Origin: Acidobacteriota bacterium
Lineage (GTDB): Bacteria > Acidobacteriota > Vicinamibacteria > Vicinamibacterales > UBA2999
Reading direction: 5' to 3'
Assembly: GCA_016871195.1 (NCBI GenBank)
Contig: VFZN01000012.1
Coordinates: forward strand, 1-64,000
Length of the DNA stretch: 64,000 nt
The notes below the pieces were generated by a model that saw only the letters and a list, made by a program, of their open reading frames with translations, did not search any database and was not told where the DNA came from. The position numbers were made by a program, and so were the translations under genes. Position 1 is the stretch's first letter. The number at the start of each line of letters is the position of its first letter. Positions 55,115-64,000 of this stretch are shown piece by piece.

Positions 55115-56008
55115 CTATTTCCTGAGATGGGTATTGAAGAAGTCGACCGTGCGCGTCCAGGCCAGCGCGGCGGCCGCCTCGTCGAAGCGCGGCGTCGTGT
55201 CGTTGTTGAATCCGTGCTGCGTGTTGGGATACGTGTGCATCTCGTAGCGGATGCCGTTGGCCTTGAGCGCCGTCTCGTAGGCGGGCCACAGGGCGTTGAT
55301 GCGCTCGTCGGTCGACGCGTAGTGAATGAGCAGCGGCGCCTTGATGCGTGCGGTCTCGTCCGCCGTGGGCGTGTTGCCGTAGAAGGGCACCGCGGCTCCC
55401 AGATCGGGCACGCGGGTCGCGAGCATGTTGGCAATGCCGCCGCCATAGCAGAACCCCAGGGCGCCGATGCGACCCGTGCACTCGGGACGGGCCTTCAGCA
55501 CGGCCACGGCATTGACCATGTCCTCGCGGGTCTTCGCCTGGTCGAGCTTGGCGAAGAGGGTGCGCGCCTCGTCTTCACCGCCGGTGGGATAGCCCCCAAG
55601 CGGTGTGAGGGCATCCGGTGCAAAGGCCACGAAGTTGTCGAGGGCCAGGCGTCGGGCAATGTCCTCGATGTGCGGATTGAGGCCGCGGTTCTCATGCACG
55701 ACGATGATGCCCGGCAGCTTTTCCGCAGCGGCCGCGGGCCTGACGAGATAGCCGCGCATCGTGCCCGATCCGTTCGGCGACGGATACGTAATGTACTCGG
55801 CCTTGAGCCGCGCATCGTCCTTCGTAATCTTCTGCGCCTCGGCAAACTTCGGGCTGAGCGCCTCGAGCATCATCGCCGCGCTCATACCGCCCACGGCATA
55901 CTGACGGGCCTTGTCGAGAAAGCCCCGGCGGTCGAGGGCACCGTGCACGTAAGCGTCGAACAGAATGAGCACGTTCGGGTCAAAGTCGGCGGCGGTCTTG
56001 CGGTCCAT
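55115..56008 (-). CDS. Dienelactone hydrolase family protein with N-terminal export-like region
   Basis: 297 residues. The catalytic triad of dienelactone hydrolases is present: Cys in GALGFCYGGGIANML, Asp in HYASTDERINALW and His in YPNTQHGFNND; the oxyanion region reads IIVVHENRGLNPHIEDIARR. Before the domain is a segment RRGFLDKARQYAVGG, then MSAAMMLEAL and FAEAQ, which resembles a twin-arginine signal preceded by a long n-region. The ATG at 56008 lies 6 nt after GGAGG, better placed than the ATG at 56014. Function is likely an ester or lactone hydrolase of unknown substrate. Confidence 0.9.
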   Translation of the reverse strand: MDRKTAADFDPNVLILFDAYVHGALDRRGFLDKARQYAVGGMSAAMMLEALSPKFAEAQKITKDDARLKAEYITYPSPNGSGTMRGYLVRPAAAAEKLPGIIVVHENRGLNPHIEDIARRLALDNFVAFAPDALTPLGGYPTGGEDEARTLFAKLDQAKTREDMVNAVAVLKARPECTGRIGALGFCYGGGIANMLATRVPDLGAAVPFYGNTPTADETARIKAPLLIHYASTDERINALWPAYETALKANGIRYEMHTYPNTQHGFNNDTTPRFDEAAAALAWTRTVDFFNTHLRK

Positions 56009-56077
56009 GGGCATCCTCCGCGCCGATGATAGCCCGAGCGCGTGACGCGGGTGCCGGGCCACGGAGCGGCTCGCCGG

Positions 56078-56083
56078 TATAAT
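56078..56083 (+). promoter_or_regulatory. TATAAT -10 box upstream of the oxidoreductase trio
   Basis: A consensus TATAAT lies 30 nt before the ATG at 56114. No clear -35 box at 17 bp is visible. Confidence 0.4.
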
Positions 56084-56113
56084 CGGCACACCGTCCGCAA
56101 GCGGTCACCCCCT

Positions 56114-57100
56114 ATGTCGCGTCCCGTCCATCTGGCCTTCCTCGGCTGCGGCTTCATCACAGAGGTGCACAGCCGGCAGCTGCGCGCGCTGGGCTCGTCG
56201 GTGGCGTTGCGCTACGCCAGCCGCGATCGGTCAAAGGCCGAGGCCTATCAGCGCCGGTTCGGCGGTGTGGCCGCCTACGGCGATTACCACGCCGCCATTG
56301 CCGACCCCGACGTCGACGCCGTGGTGGTGGCTGTGCCGCCGCTGTATCACCTGCCACTGACGCTGGACGCACTTGCGGCCGGCAAGCACGTGCTGGTGGA
56401 AAAGCCGGCGTTTCCGACACTTGCCGCCTATGAAGACGTGCGCGCGGCCCGTGACCGGGCCGGTCGCGTGGTGGTGGTCGGCGAAAACGATCACTACAAA
56501 CCGCTCGCCGTGACCCTGCGGCGCCTCATCGCCGAGGGCACCATCGGCGAGATGGTGTTTGCGCACTTCGCGACGATTGCCCATCGCCTGAAGACGGCCG
56601 ACGACTGGCGGAATGACGAAGCCATGGCCGGAGGCGACGCGTTCTTCGAGGAAGGCATTCACTGGCTGCATGTGGCCGGGAGCCTCGGGCCGCGCATCGT
56701 CTCGGCGCACGGATTCCGCCCGCCGGTGTCGCGCCGTGGGCCCGACCGTCGGGCGAAGAGCATGATGGTGGCGTTCCGCTACGACAACGAGGCCGTGGGG
56801 GCGCTGTACTACTCGCGCGAAATTCCTTCGCTGTTCAAGGGCCTGCGGCTCTCGAAGATTTTTGGTCGGGAGGGCGTCATCACCTTCGAGTCGAACGGCG
56901 GAGTGGTCGTGGCGCGGGGCCGGGGATGGCCGCGCGTGATCCTGCCGGGCTTCCGTGATATCCGCGGTTATCAGGCGATGTATCGCGACTTCTTCCGGGC
57001 GATTCGTGAAGGTACCACCCCCGAGATGCATCTCGAGCGGGCCATGGACGACCAGCGGCTGATGGATCAGGTCTACCGCGATCTGCAGACGCCCGCATGA
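56114..57100 (+). CDS. Gfo/Idh/MocA family oxidoreductase
   Basis: An NAD(P)-dependent sugar/polyol dehydrogenase. 328 residues with the nucleotide-binding motif LAFLGCGFITEVHSRQL, the EKP motif in HVLVEKPAFPTLAAYEDV, GENDHYKPLAVTLRRLIAEG and the active-site region GDAFFEEGIHWLHVAGSLG (His as acid/base). Starts after a TATAAT box and is coupled to the GMC oxidoreductase (ATGA at 57097), suggesting a shared oxidation pathway. Confidence 0.92.
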   Translation: MSRPVHLAFLGCGFITEVHSRQLRALGSSVALRYASRDRSKAEAYQRRFGGVAAYGDYHAAIADPDVDAVVVAVPPLYHLPLTLDALAAGKHVLVEKPAFPTLAAYEDVRAARDRAGRVVVVGENDHYKPLAVTLRRLIAEGTIGEMVFAHFATIAHRLKTADDWRNDEAMAGGDAFFEEGIHWLHVAGSLGPRIVSAHGFRPPVSRRGPDRRAKSMMVAFRYDNEAVGALYYSREIPSLFKGLRLSKIFGREGVITFESNGGVVVARGRGWPRVILPGFRDIRGYQAMYRDFFRAIREGTTPEMHLERAMDDQRLMDQVYRDLQTPA

Positions 57101-58632
57101 CCGCGTTGTCCTACGACATCGTCATCATCGGCAGCGGTGCGGGCGGAGGCACGATGGCTCGTGCGCTGTCCCGGTCGGGGGCGCGCATCCTGCTGCTCGA
57201 GCGCGGCGAGCGCGTGCCGCGCGAGGACGAGAACTGGGACCCGGCTGCGGTGTGGCGCGACTTGCGGTACCGTACACGCGAGCAGTGGCAGGACGGCATG
57301 ACCGGCGAGTGGTTCACGCCTTATACGCACGCCAATGTGGGGGGCAACACCAAGTTCTGGGGCAGCGTGCTGTATCGCCTGCGTCGCGAAGATTTCGGAG
57401 CCCTCGAGCACGAAGACGGCACCTCGCCGGCCTGGCCCATCGCGTATGAGGACCTTGCGCCGTTTTACGACCAGGCCGAGCAGTGGTTCGGGGTGCGGGG
57501 TTTGGCCGGCAGCGATCCGACCGATCCACCGCGAGGCGCCTTTCCCCATGCCCCTGTGCCGCACGCTCCCGAGGTGGACGCGGTCGCGCAGGCCTGGACG
57601 CGTGCCGGACTGTCGCCGTCGCATCTGCCACTCGGACTGCTGAACCCAGGCGACGAGGGTGGGTGCATTCTGTGCCGCACGTGCAATTCCTTTCCATGTC
57701 GCATCGGTCGGAAGAGTGATGCGGAAGTGTGTGCCGTTGACCCGGCGATCGACAGCGGGGCCGTGACGCTGTGGACCGGGGCGACAGCGCGGCGTCTGGT
57801 CACCGATGCGACCGGGCGCCGCGTGTGCGAGGTTGAGGTCGAACGGGCGGGGCAGCGCGTGCGCGTGCAGGCCGGTACGGTCATCGTGTCTGGCGGAGCC
57901 GTGCATTCGGCCGCGTTGCTCCTGCGCTCGGCATCGAGCGCTCACCCCGAGGGGCTGGGCAACCGATCAGGCCTGGTGGGACGCCGCTACATGGCGCATC
58001 TGGCGACCATGATGCAGGGGGTTCAGCCGCTGCGGGTGAATCATGCGGTGTTTCAGAAGACGCTGGCCCTGAATGATTTCTATCTGAAAGGGCCGGATGG
58101 GCGCTTCCCGCTGGGCAATATCCAGTCACAGGGGCGCACGCACGGCATCATGGCCAAGGTCGTAGGTGACACGATGGTGCCTGCGGTGCCGTTGGCCGTG
58201 TATGACGCGTGGGTGGCGCGCGGCCTTGACTGGCTGGTGATGAGTGAGGACCTGCCGCGCCCCGAGAACCGCGTCACGCTCGACGGGCAGGGCCGCATCC
58301 GCCTGCACTACCGACCCGATAATGTCCGCACACACGACCGCCTCGTGCGGCTGATGCGGCGGATGCTGCGCGACCTTGGGGACTGGGTGGTCGTGGCGCA
58401 TTCACACAAGGCCCGCAACACCACGCACCAGTGCGGCACCCTGGTATTCGGTACCGACCCGGCCTCGTCCGTCCTCGACCCCTGGTGCCGAAGCCACGAG
58501 GTGCGGAATCTGTGGGTGGTCGACGGGTCGTTCTTTCCTTCGTCTGCGGCCGTCAATCCGGGGCTGACCATCGTGGCCCAGGCGCTGCGCGTGGCCGACC
58601 ATCTTCTGAAGGAGTCTTCGTCATGGGCATGA
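57097..58632 (+). CDS. GMC-family FAD oxidoreductase
   Basis: Oxidises an alcohol or sugar using FAD. 511 residues: DIVIIGSGAGGGTMARALSR (Rossmann GxGxxG), GNTKFWGSVLYRLRREDF, a Cys-rich segment CILCRTCNSFPCRIGRKSD typical of bacterial GMC proteins, GTVIVSGGAVHSAALLL, and the C-terminal catalytic pair in NTTHQCGTLVFGTDP (His) and NPGLTIVAQALRVADHLL (Asn). No signal peptide, so cytoplasmic or Tat-independent. It overlaps both neighbours. Confidence 0.93.
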   Translation: MTALSYDIVIIGSGAGGGTMARALSRSGARILLLERGERVPREDENWDPAAVWRDLRYRTREQWQDGMTGEWFTPYTHANVGGNTKFWGSVLYRLRREDFGALEHEDGTSPAWPIAYEDLAPFYDQAEQWFGVRGLAGSDPTDPPRGAFPHAPVPHAPEVDAVAQAWTRAGLSPSHLPLGLLNPGDEGGCILCRTCNSFPCRIGRKSDAEVCAVDPAIDSGAVTLWTGATARRLVTDATGRRVCEVEVERAGQRVRVQAGTVIVSGGAVHSAALLLRSASSAHPEGLGNRSGLVGRRYMAHLATMMQGVQPLRVNHAVFQKTLALNDFYLKGPDGRFPLGNIQSQGRTHGIMAKVVGDTMVPAVPLAVYDAWVARGLDWLVMSEDLPRPENRVTLDGQGRIRLHYRPDNVRTHDRLVRLMRRMLRDLGDWVVVAHSHKARNTTHQCGTLVFGTDPASSVLDPWCRSHEVRNLWVVDGSFFPSSAAVNPGLTIVAQALRVADHLLKESSSWA

Positions 58633-59150
58633 GTGTCCGGTCGTTCAGCCACGTGGGCATCACGGTGTCCGACTTTCACAAAGCCGTGCAGTTCTACTGG
58701 GAGGTGTTCGGGTGCCCACTGGTGGGCGTCGCCGATACGCCGCCCGAGCGAGTACGCACATTTTTCGGCGTCACAGGGGAGGCCCCGAGCTGCAAGATTG
58801 GCTGGATTCGCGTGCCGGGCGGTGGCGTGCTCGAAATTTTCCACTTTGCACCCAAGCAGCCAGCCGAACCGATTCCGTGGAACCGGGTGGGCCTGACCCA
58901 CATCTCGTTCAATGTCCGGAATCTCGACCGGTGGTACGATTACCTTGTCCGCAAGGGCGTCGAGATTGTCAGCCGGCCAGAGAAATCGCCGCGCGGCCAT
59001 TCGTTCTTCTTCGTGCGCGATTTCGACGGCAATCTCATCGAGATGATGGATCTGGGCTACATGCACTACGTGCTCGACTGGCTGGGTCCGCTGGGAGGCT
59101 GGCTGTTCCGCCGGGGCATGTATCGCCAGTACTACGAATCTCACGGGTAA
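58623..59150 (+). CDS. VOC-superfamily (glyoxalase-like) protein
   Basis: 175 residues forming two beta-alpha-beta-beta-beta modules. Metal ligands are likely His in SFSHVGITVSDFHKAVQFYW, His in GLTHISFNVRNLDRWYDYL and Glu in FDGNLIEMMDLGYM. VOC enzymes perform isomerisation, dioxygenation or glyoxalase chemistry on small hydroxy-carbonyl compounds. It starts inside the GMC gene (10-bp overlap), so it probably handles a product of the two oxidoreductases. Confidence 0.88.
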   Translation: MGMSVRSFSHVGITVSDFHKAVQFYWEVFGCPLVGVADTPPERVRTFFGVTGEAPSCKIGWIRVPGGGVLEIFHFAPKQPAEPIPWNRVGLTHISFNVRNLDRWYDYLVRKGVEIVSRPEKSPRGHSFFFVRDFDGNLIEMMDLGYMHYVLDWLGPLGGWLFRRGMYRQYYESHG

Positions 59151-59180
59151 TGTCAGTTTCCGAGATATACTCTCACCGAC

Positions 59181-61559
59181 GTGCGAACCGTCGTCCTCGC
59201 CCTCATCGGTGCACTCGCTGCGGCACCCGTCGCGGCGCAATCGTCGCTCACCACCGCCCAGGCGGCGCAGTTTCTTGAACAGTCGACATTCGGGCCATCG
59301 GCCGCGGAGGTGACGCGGGTGACCACCGTGGGTGTGTCGGCCTGGCTGGACGCCGAACTCCAGAAGCCGGTGGGGCTCGTCGATCCGGCCACGACCAACG
59401 CCGATCTGCGTCGGGCGGTGTTCCTCTCGATGGTGCGTGGCGATGACCAGCTCAGGCAGCGGGTGGTCTTCGCCCTGGGGCAGACCCTCGTAGTGTCGTC
59501 CAGCAAATTCGCCAGCGACGGCGTGCAGATGGCCCCGTGGGTCAATCTGCTGCGAACACACGCCTTTGGCAACTACCGCGACCTCATCGAAGCGGTGACC
59601 CTCAACCCTGCGATGGGGGTGTATCTCGACCTCGTCTATAGCCGGCGGGCCACGGCGACCACATCACCCAACGAGAACTATGCGCGCGAACTGCTGCAGT
59701 TGTTTTCGATCGGATTGTGGGAACTGAACCAGGATGGCACCTGGAAGCTCGATGCATCCAGTCGTCCGATTCCCACCTACACCCAGACCGACATCAGGCA
59801 ACTGGCGGAAGCCATGACCGGGTGGACCTTCCCCGGCCCTGAAGGACGGAGCAATCCCGCCACCTACGTCGGGAGCATGGTCCCGGGAGCGGTGTCGGCC
59901 CATGACGCACGCGCGAAGACCGTGATGGGCACGCCGATTCCGGCAGGCCTGACCACGCGCGCCGAGATGACGCGCGTCCTCGACGTGATTGCCAACCACC
60001 CGAATGTCGGGCCATTCATCGGGACGCGACGACTCATCCGGTCGCTGGTCACCAGCAATCCCAGCCCCGCCTATGTGGCGCGGGTGTCGGCCGTGTTCAA
60101 TAACAACGGTCAGGGTGTGCGCGGCGACCTGGCGGCCGTTATTCGCGCGGTGCTGACCGACGTCGAGGCGCTGACACTGCCCGCCGGGGCCGGGCGCCTG
60201 AAGGACCCGGTGCTGCACATGACCGGGCTCATCCGCGCGATGGGGGCGCCGGTGAGTGACCAGCCTGACTCGTTGCTCGGGCAGCTGTCGGCACTCGGGC
60301 AGAATCCCCTGGCCCCGGCGACCGTGTTCAGCTTCTATTCGCCGCTGACCACCACGCCAAACAATCCCTCGCTGGTGGGTCCGGAATTCCAGATCTATCC
60401 TCCGGCCCTGAGTCTCCAGCGCGCCAACACGCTGTACTGGATCCTCAACGGCAACATGGCCACAAACGTCGCTCCCGACCTGTCGGAGTTCATCGCGCTG
60501 GCCTCGACACCCGCAGTCCTGGTCTCACGCATCAGCGACCGGCTCATGTTCGGACGGATGACGCAGGAACTGCGCGAACTCATCACCTCGGCGACGACGG
60601 CGGTGCCAGCCACCGAGGCGCGGCAGCGGGCGGTCGGAGCACTGTTTCTGGCGGCCGTCTCGAGCGAGTACTCGGTCTACGCCAACAACTCGGGTGCAGG
60701 GGCCCCTACGCTGCAGCCGCCGACCGGGCTCACCACCACCGGGCTGAAGGGCACGCTCGTCACCCTGCGCTGGACGCCGCCCGGTGTCGGGCCTGCCCCT
60801 GCCGGCTACCTCATCGAAGGGGGGCCGGAGCCGGGCACGACCGTGGCCTCGGTGACCACGGCACCGACCGTGCCGCTCATCACCCTCGACGTGCCCGTGG
60901 GGCAGTATAACGTGCGCGTCTCGTCTCTGGATGCCGAAGGGCGCCGCAGCCGGCCCTCGGCCGACATCCGGCTGTTTGTCGGCGTCCCGGCTGGGCCCAC
61001 GGCGCCCGTCAATCTGCTCGGGCTGGTGCGGGGCCGGTCTGCCGGCAACAGCGTGAGCCTATCGTGGCGCAACACCTTCGGTGGCGGCGCCCCCGACTAC
61101 ATCGCCCTCGATGTGCTGCGCGACGGCGTGCCCTTCAATTCGTTTCCACTGCCGGTCTCCGAGTCGTTCACATTCGACGGTGTGCCCAATGCCACGTATA
61201 CGTTTTCGGTTCGGGCCGTGAACCGCACCGGGTCGAGCGGTTCGTCGAATGCGGTCACGCTGACCTTTGACGATGCGGTCACCTCGTGTTCGGGGGCGCC
61301 ATCGATGCCGATGGGACTCACCAGTGCCGTGCACGGCCACATGGTGACCCTGTCGTGGCAGGCCGCCGCGAGCGGACGCCCGGCGACGGGCTATCGCGTG
61401 CTGGTCAACGGCCCCAGTGGTGCCTCCACCATCAACAATGTCACCGACCGTATCATCAGGGGCCCCGTGGCGCCCGGCACCTACTCGGTGCGCGTGCAGG
61501 CCACCAATCTGTGTGGTGTGAGCACCGCCACGGCAGCCCGCCAGGTGATTGTGCGCTGA
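59181..61559 (+). CDS. Exported DUF1800 protein with C-terminal fibronectin type III repeats
   Basis: 792 residues. Signal peptide (VLALIGALAAAPVAAQ), DUF1800 domain from about 25 to 490 (AAQFLEQSTFGPSAAEVTRV, NENYARELLQLFSIGLWELN, LAEAMTGWTFPG, VLDVIANHPNVGPFIGTRRL, FYSPLTTTPNN), then three Fn3-like modules (LVTLRWTPPGVGPAPAGYLI; VSLSWRNTFGG; VTLSWQAAASGRPATGYRVL). GTG start 9 nt after a TATACT box. DUF1800 proteins are almost always encoded next to DUF1501 partners, as here; the pair is proposed to work in the envelope, but no activity is established. Confidence 0.92.
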   Translation: MRTVVLALIGALAAAPVAAQSSLTTAQAAQFLEQSTFGPSAAEVTRVTTVGVSAWLDAELQKPVGLVDPATTNADLRRAVFLSMVRGDDQLRQRVVFALGQTLVVSSSKFASDGVQMAPWVNLLRTHAFGNYRDLIEAVTLNPAMGVYLDLVYSRRATATTSPNENYARELLQLFSIGLWELNQDGTWKLDASSRPIPTYTQTDIRQLAEAMTGWTFPGPEGRSNPATYVGSMVPGAVSAHDARAKTVMGTPIPAGLTTRAEMTRVLDVIANHPNVGPFIGTRRLIRSLVTSNPSPAYVARVSAVFNNNGQGVRGDLAAVIRAVLTDVEALTLPAGAGRLKDPVLHMTGLIRAMGAPVSDQPDSLLGQLSALGQNPLAPATVFSFYSPLTTTPNNPSLVGPEFQIYPPALSLQRANTLYWILNGNMATNVAPDLSEFIALASTPAVLVSRISDRLMFGRMTQELRELITSATTAVPATEARQRAVGALFLAAVSSEYSVYANNSGAGAPTLQPPTGLTTTGLKGTLVTLRWTPPGVGPAPAGYLIEGGPEPGTTVASVTTAPTVPLITLDVPVGQYNVRVSSLDAEGRRSRPSADIRLFVGVPAGPTAPVNLLGLVRGRSAGNSVSLSWRNTFGGGAPDYIALDVLRDGVPFNSFPLPVSESFTFDGVPNATYTFSVRAVNRTGSSGSSNAVTLTFDDAVTSCSGAPSMPMGLTSAVHGHMVTLSWQAAASGRPATGYRVLVNGPSGASTINNVTDRIIRGPVAPGTYSVRVQATNLCGVSTATAARQVIVR

Positions 61560-61581
61560 GCATTGGCCCAGACACCCCGCC

Positions 61582-62964
61582 ATGGCACACACTCATCGTC
61601 CGCAACGTCGCCGTTTCCTGAGGTTGAGCGCCCGACTGGCGGCCCTGGGCCTTGCGGGGCTGGGTCTGGATCCGTGGCGTCGCCTGTTTCCCGGGGTGAG
61701 TGCTGCGGCGCGGGCTACCGATTACAAGGCGCTGGTCTGCGTGTATCTGTTCGGGGGCAACGATTCCAGCAACCTCATCGTGCCCCGTCGCAGCGGGCCG
61801 GCGTCGGATCCGTATTCGTTCGAAGCCTATCGTGTCGCACGCAGCGGTCTGGCACTGGGTGCGCCAGGCACGACGACCCTCCTGCCCGACATCGCCGATG
61901 CATCGGGACAGACGTTTGCCCTGCACGCGGCTGCGGCCGACCTTGATGCCCTGTACCGCTCTGGACAGGCGGCCTTCCTGCTCAACACCGGCGCGCTGAC
62001 CCGGCCCCTGACCAAGGCGCAGTATCAGCAGGGGCTCACACGCCCGGCCAATCTGTTCTCACATTCGGACCAGACCAGGCAGGCCTTCACCGCGCAGTCG
62101 GATGCAACCACGAGCGGATGGGGCGGGCGCCTGCTCGATGTCTTCGGGCCCGGTGATCCGCTGTCGGCGGTTTCGGTCTCGTCGCACTCGGTGTTTCTCG
62201 AAGGGATTGATGTCCGCAGCAATGTCATTCCGCCCGGGTCAAGTCTGGCGCTGGCGGCCCTGAGCGGCCTGTCGGCCGATGCGGCCGATGCGCGGCGTCA
62301 GGCCCTGAATGCGATGGTGCTGATGGACGGCGGCCACCCGCTGCGCGAGGCCGCCAATGGCCAGTTCGCCAGTGGGCTGCAACTGGCGGACACGCTGCAA
62401 GTGAGCGGCAGCCTGCCGACGCTGTCAGTCACGTTTCCGAACACCGGCCTCGGCAATCAACTGCGCGAGGTGGCGCGGCTGATCCGCATCCGCTCGACGA
62501 TGGGACCGGGCCGGCAGGTGTTCTTCTGCTCGATGGGCGGGTTCGACACACACACTGGGCAGCTCGGCACCCACGCCAGTCTGCTGCGGCAGCTCTCGCA
62601 GGGACTGGGCGTGTTCACCACGGCCATGCGGGACCTCGGGCTCGCGGACAAGGTGACGGCGTTCACCCAGTCAGAGTTCAACCGGACGTTCCAGTTCAAC
62701 GGTTCGGGCAGCGACCATGCGTGGGGCGGCCATCAGGTCGTACTCGGGGGCGCGGTTCGTGGGGGCATCTATGGCAGCCTGCCGCAGCAGGTGCTGGGTG
62801 GGCCTGACGACGTGGGCACGCGCGGCATGTGGATTCCCACCACCTCTTCTGCGCAGGTCGGGGCGACGCTGGGGCGATGGTTCGGCGCGTCGGATGCCGA
62901 GCTGGCCACGGCGTTTCCCACACTGGTCAATTTCACCAGCACCAACCTCGGCTTCATGGGCTGA
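61582..62964 (+). CDS. Tat-exported DUF1501 protein
   Basis: 460 residues with a twin-arginine signal (QRRRFLRLSARLAALGLAGL), then the DUF1501 pattern: ALVCVYLFGGNDSSNLIVP, PLTKAQYQQGLTRPANLFSH, SDQTRQAFTAQ, QVFFCSMGGFDTHTGQLGTH, VTAFTQSEFNRTFQFNGSGS and DHAWGGHQVVLGG. The family has an alkaline-phosphatase-like fold; the Asp/His-rich motifs could bind metals. ATG at 61582 is 22 bp after its DUF1800 partner. Confidence 0.93.
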   Translation: MAHTHRPQRRRFLRLSARLAALGLAGLGLDPWRRLFPGVSAAARATDYKALVCVYLFGGNDSSNLIVPRRSGPASDPYSFEAYRVARSGLALGAPGTTTLLPDIADASGQTFALHAAAADLDALYRSGQAAFLLNTGALTRPLTKAQYQQGLTRPANLFSHSDQTRQAFTAQSDATTSGWGGRLLDVFGPGDPLSAVSVSSHSVFLEGIDVRSNVIPPGSSLALAALSGLSADAADARRQALNAMVLMDGGHPLREAANGQFASGLQLADTLQVSGSLPTLSVTFPNTGLGNQLREVARLIRIRSTMGPGRQVFFCSMGGFDTHTGQLGTHASLLRQLSQGLGVFTTAMRDLGLADKVTAFTQSEFNRTFQFNGSGSDHAWGGHQVVLGGAVRGGIYGSLPQQVLGGPDDVGTRGMWIPTTSSAQVGATLGRWFGASDAELATAFPTLVNFTSTNLGFMG

Positions 62965-62967
62965 GGC

Positions 62968-64000
62968 TTAATAGTCCTTGAGGGTGCGCGGTGGCAGCGC
63001 CGCGCGCAGCGCGTTGACGACGGCGATGATGTCGATGGCCTCTTGCGTCAGCGCACCTGCCACGGGCGGCAGCAGGCCGATGGCGGCCGCGGCCATGCCG
63101 ACGACGCTGAGGGCCATGCCGCCGACGGCGCTCTGCAGGGCAATGCGTCGCATACGGCGTCCGATGTGCAGCAGTTCGTCGACGCGCTCGAGCATGCTGT
63201 CGAGAATGACGGCGCCAGCGGCCTCGGTGATGACCTCGCTGGCCTGGCCGAAGGCGATGCCGACGGTCGCGGTCGCCAGGGCGGGTGCATCGTTGATGCC
63301 ATCACCGATAAAGAGCGTCGGGGCCTTCAGGGTTTCGGCCCGCACAATCTCGACCTTCTGCTCGGGCGACTGCGACGCGTGCACATGCGCGATGCCAACA
63401 AGGTCTGCCAGATAGCGCACCTCGCTGTCGCGATCCCCAGACACCACCAGCGCACGCGTGAATCCGTGCCGATGGCCCAGGTGCTGCACGAAGAGACGTC
63501 CTTCCATGCGCGGCTCGTCCCTGAACTGCAGGGTGGCGGCGTAGGCCTCATCCACAAGCACGACGCACTCGAGGCCCCCGTGCGAGGGCGGAAGCAGCGG
63601 AGCCGCTGAGGGGTATTCGGCCAGCAGGGCCTTCCGGCTGGTGACGCGAATCGTGTGTCCGGCCACGTCGCCGGTGAGTCCCTGCCCGGGGCGTTCACTC
63701 ACGCGCGTGGCCTCGCGCAGGGGAACATTGTGCGCCCGGCCCGCCTCGAGAATGGCTGACGCCAATGGATGGCGCGAGTACTGCTCCACGCTTGCGACCA
63801 GCGACAGCACCTCGGTTACATCGGCGTCCGGCGCAGGGAGCGTGGCGGTCAGCAGCGGGCGGCCGTATGTCAGCGTGCCGGTCTTGTCGAAGATCGCGGT
63901 GCGGCAGCGATCGAGTTGCTCGAGCACGGCCGGATCACGGATGACGATGCCGCGACGGGCGGCCAACGAGACCGAGCCGATGATCGCGACCGGAATGGCA
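62968..64000 (-). CDS. P1B-type heavy-metal ATPase, C-terminal part, cut by the window edge
   Basis: Exports or imports a transition metal using ATP. Visible are the end of the membrane segment before the P-domain ([20 protein letters not shown]), the phosphorylation site [13 protein letters not shown], the P1B HP motif in [15 protein letters not shown], the hinge [20 protein letters not shown], and two C-terminal helices ([37 protein letters not shown]). The last helix has the acidic residue and NALR typical of Zn/Cd/Pb-type subgroups rather than MSxS of Cu pumps, but the CPC-type motif lies beyond the edge. The frame stays open to 64000. Confidence 0.92.
   Translation of the reverse strand, partial: AIPVAIIGSVSLAARRGIVIRDPAVLEQLDRCRTAIFDKTGTLTYGRPLLTATLPAPDADVTEVLSLVASVEQYSRHPLASAILEAGRAHNVPLREATRVSERPGQGLTGDVAGHTIRVTSRKALLAEYPSAAPLLPPSHGGLECVVLVDEAYAATLQFRDEPRMEGRLFVQHLGHRHGFTRALVVSGDRDSEVRYLADLVGIAHVHASQSPEQKVEIVRAETLKAPTLFIGDGINDAPALATATVGIAFGQASEVITEAAGAVILDSMLERVDELLHIGRRMRRIALQSAVGGMALSVVGMAAAAIGLLPPVAGALTQEAIDIIAVVNALRAALPPRTLKDY

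Noticed and set aside
54670..55446. Long N-terminal extension of the amidase
   Set aside because: Pro/Arg/Thr-rich translation without homology, overlapping the DUF2256-DUF3253 gene; the ATG at 54669 begins a normal signal peptide.

Overview
The window looks like chromosomal DNA of a high-GC, Gram-negative, free-living bacterium, most probably an acidobacterium of the Vicinamibacteria type (inference). The reasons are very high GC with GC-ending codons, TonB receptors and lipoproteins (an outer membrane), exported DUF1592/DUF1552 and DUF1800/DUF1501 protein pairs, an aat-clpS-clpA block, and many genes that seem to be transcribed without a leader. There are no rRNA genes, CRISPR arrays or intact prophage. 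Six tRNA genes are present: Lys-CTT, Arg-CCG, His-GTG, Arg-TCG, Arg-TCT and Pro-TGG.

Layout. 1-5.7 kb: the end of a sugar ABC importer (ATPase and binding lipoprotein), a trans-sulfuration enzyme, and a MocR-type regulator divergent from an exported PaiB-like flavoprotein. 5.7-6.7 kb: a graveyard of IS30, IS3 and tyrosine-recombinase fragments beside tRNA-Lys. 6.8-10.2 kb: a histidine-rich exported protein and a frameshifted TonB receptor, probably a metal-uptake pair. 10.2-14.1 kb: sugar phosphate metabolism, with a glucokinase-phosphoglucose isomerase fusion divergent from transaldolase, followed by a peroxiredoxin-like gene with an in-frame UGA that is probably a selenoprotein. 14.1-21.8 kb: a second TonB receptor, an SGNH hydrolase lipoprotein, a methyltransferase, and the N-end-rule set aat, clpS and clpA. 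21.8-23.8 kb: a lower-GC island between two tRNA-Arg genes, with a truncated mscL and a cyclic-nucleotide-binding/transglutaminase-like fusion. 23.8-36 kb: rppH, an outer-membrane barrel, a serine-hydrolase homologue with a broken active site, a DUF4390 protein, a BNR-repeat protein, pdxH, two large polytopic membrane proteins flanking an amidohydrolase lipoprotein, and a ROK sugar kinase.

36-48.4 kb is the most distinctive part. A three-gene module (c-type-haem DUF1592 protein, Tat-exported DUF1552 protein, secreted ankyrin-repeat protein) occurs twice in tandem and is followed by a secreted HpcH/HpaI aldolase-like protein. One ankyrin copy is broken by an exact 58-bp tandem duplication. 48.4-52 kb: an S33 peptidase lipoprotein translationally coupled to a NatAB-type ABC exporter. 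52-55 kb: the operon amidase-GerMN-rph-rdgB. 55-59 kb: a dienelactone hydrolase-like protein and a co-translated Gfo/Idh/MocA-GMC-VOC trio, probably for oxidising a sugar or polyol. 59-64 kb: a DUF1800/DUF1501 pair and the C-terminal half of a P1B metal ATPase.

Fifteen start codons lie 6-10 nt downstream of a TAnnnT box, mostly without a visible Shine-Dalgarno sequence. This pattern suggests leaderless transcription and was used to choose several starts.
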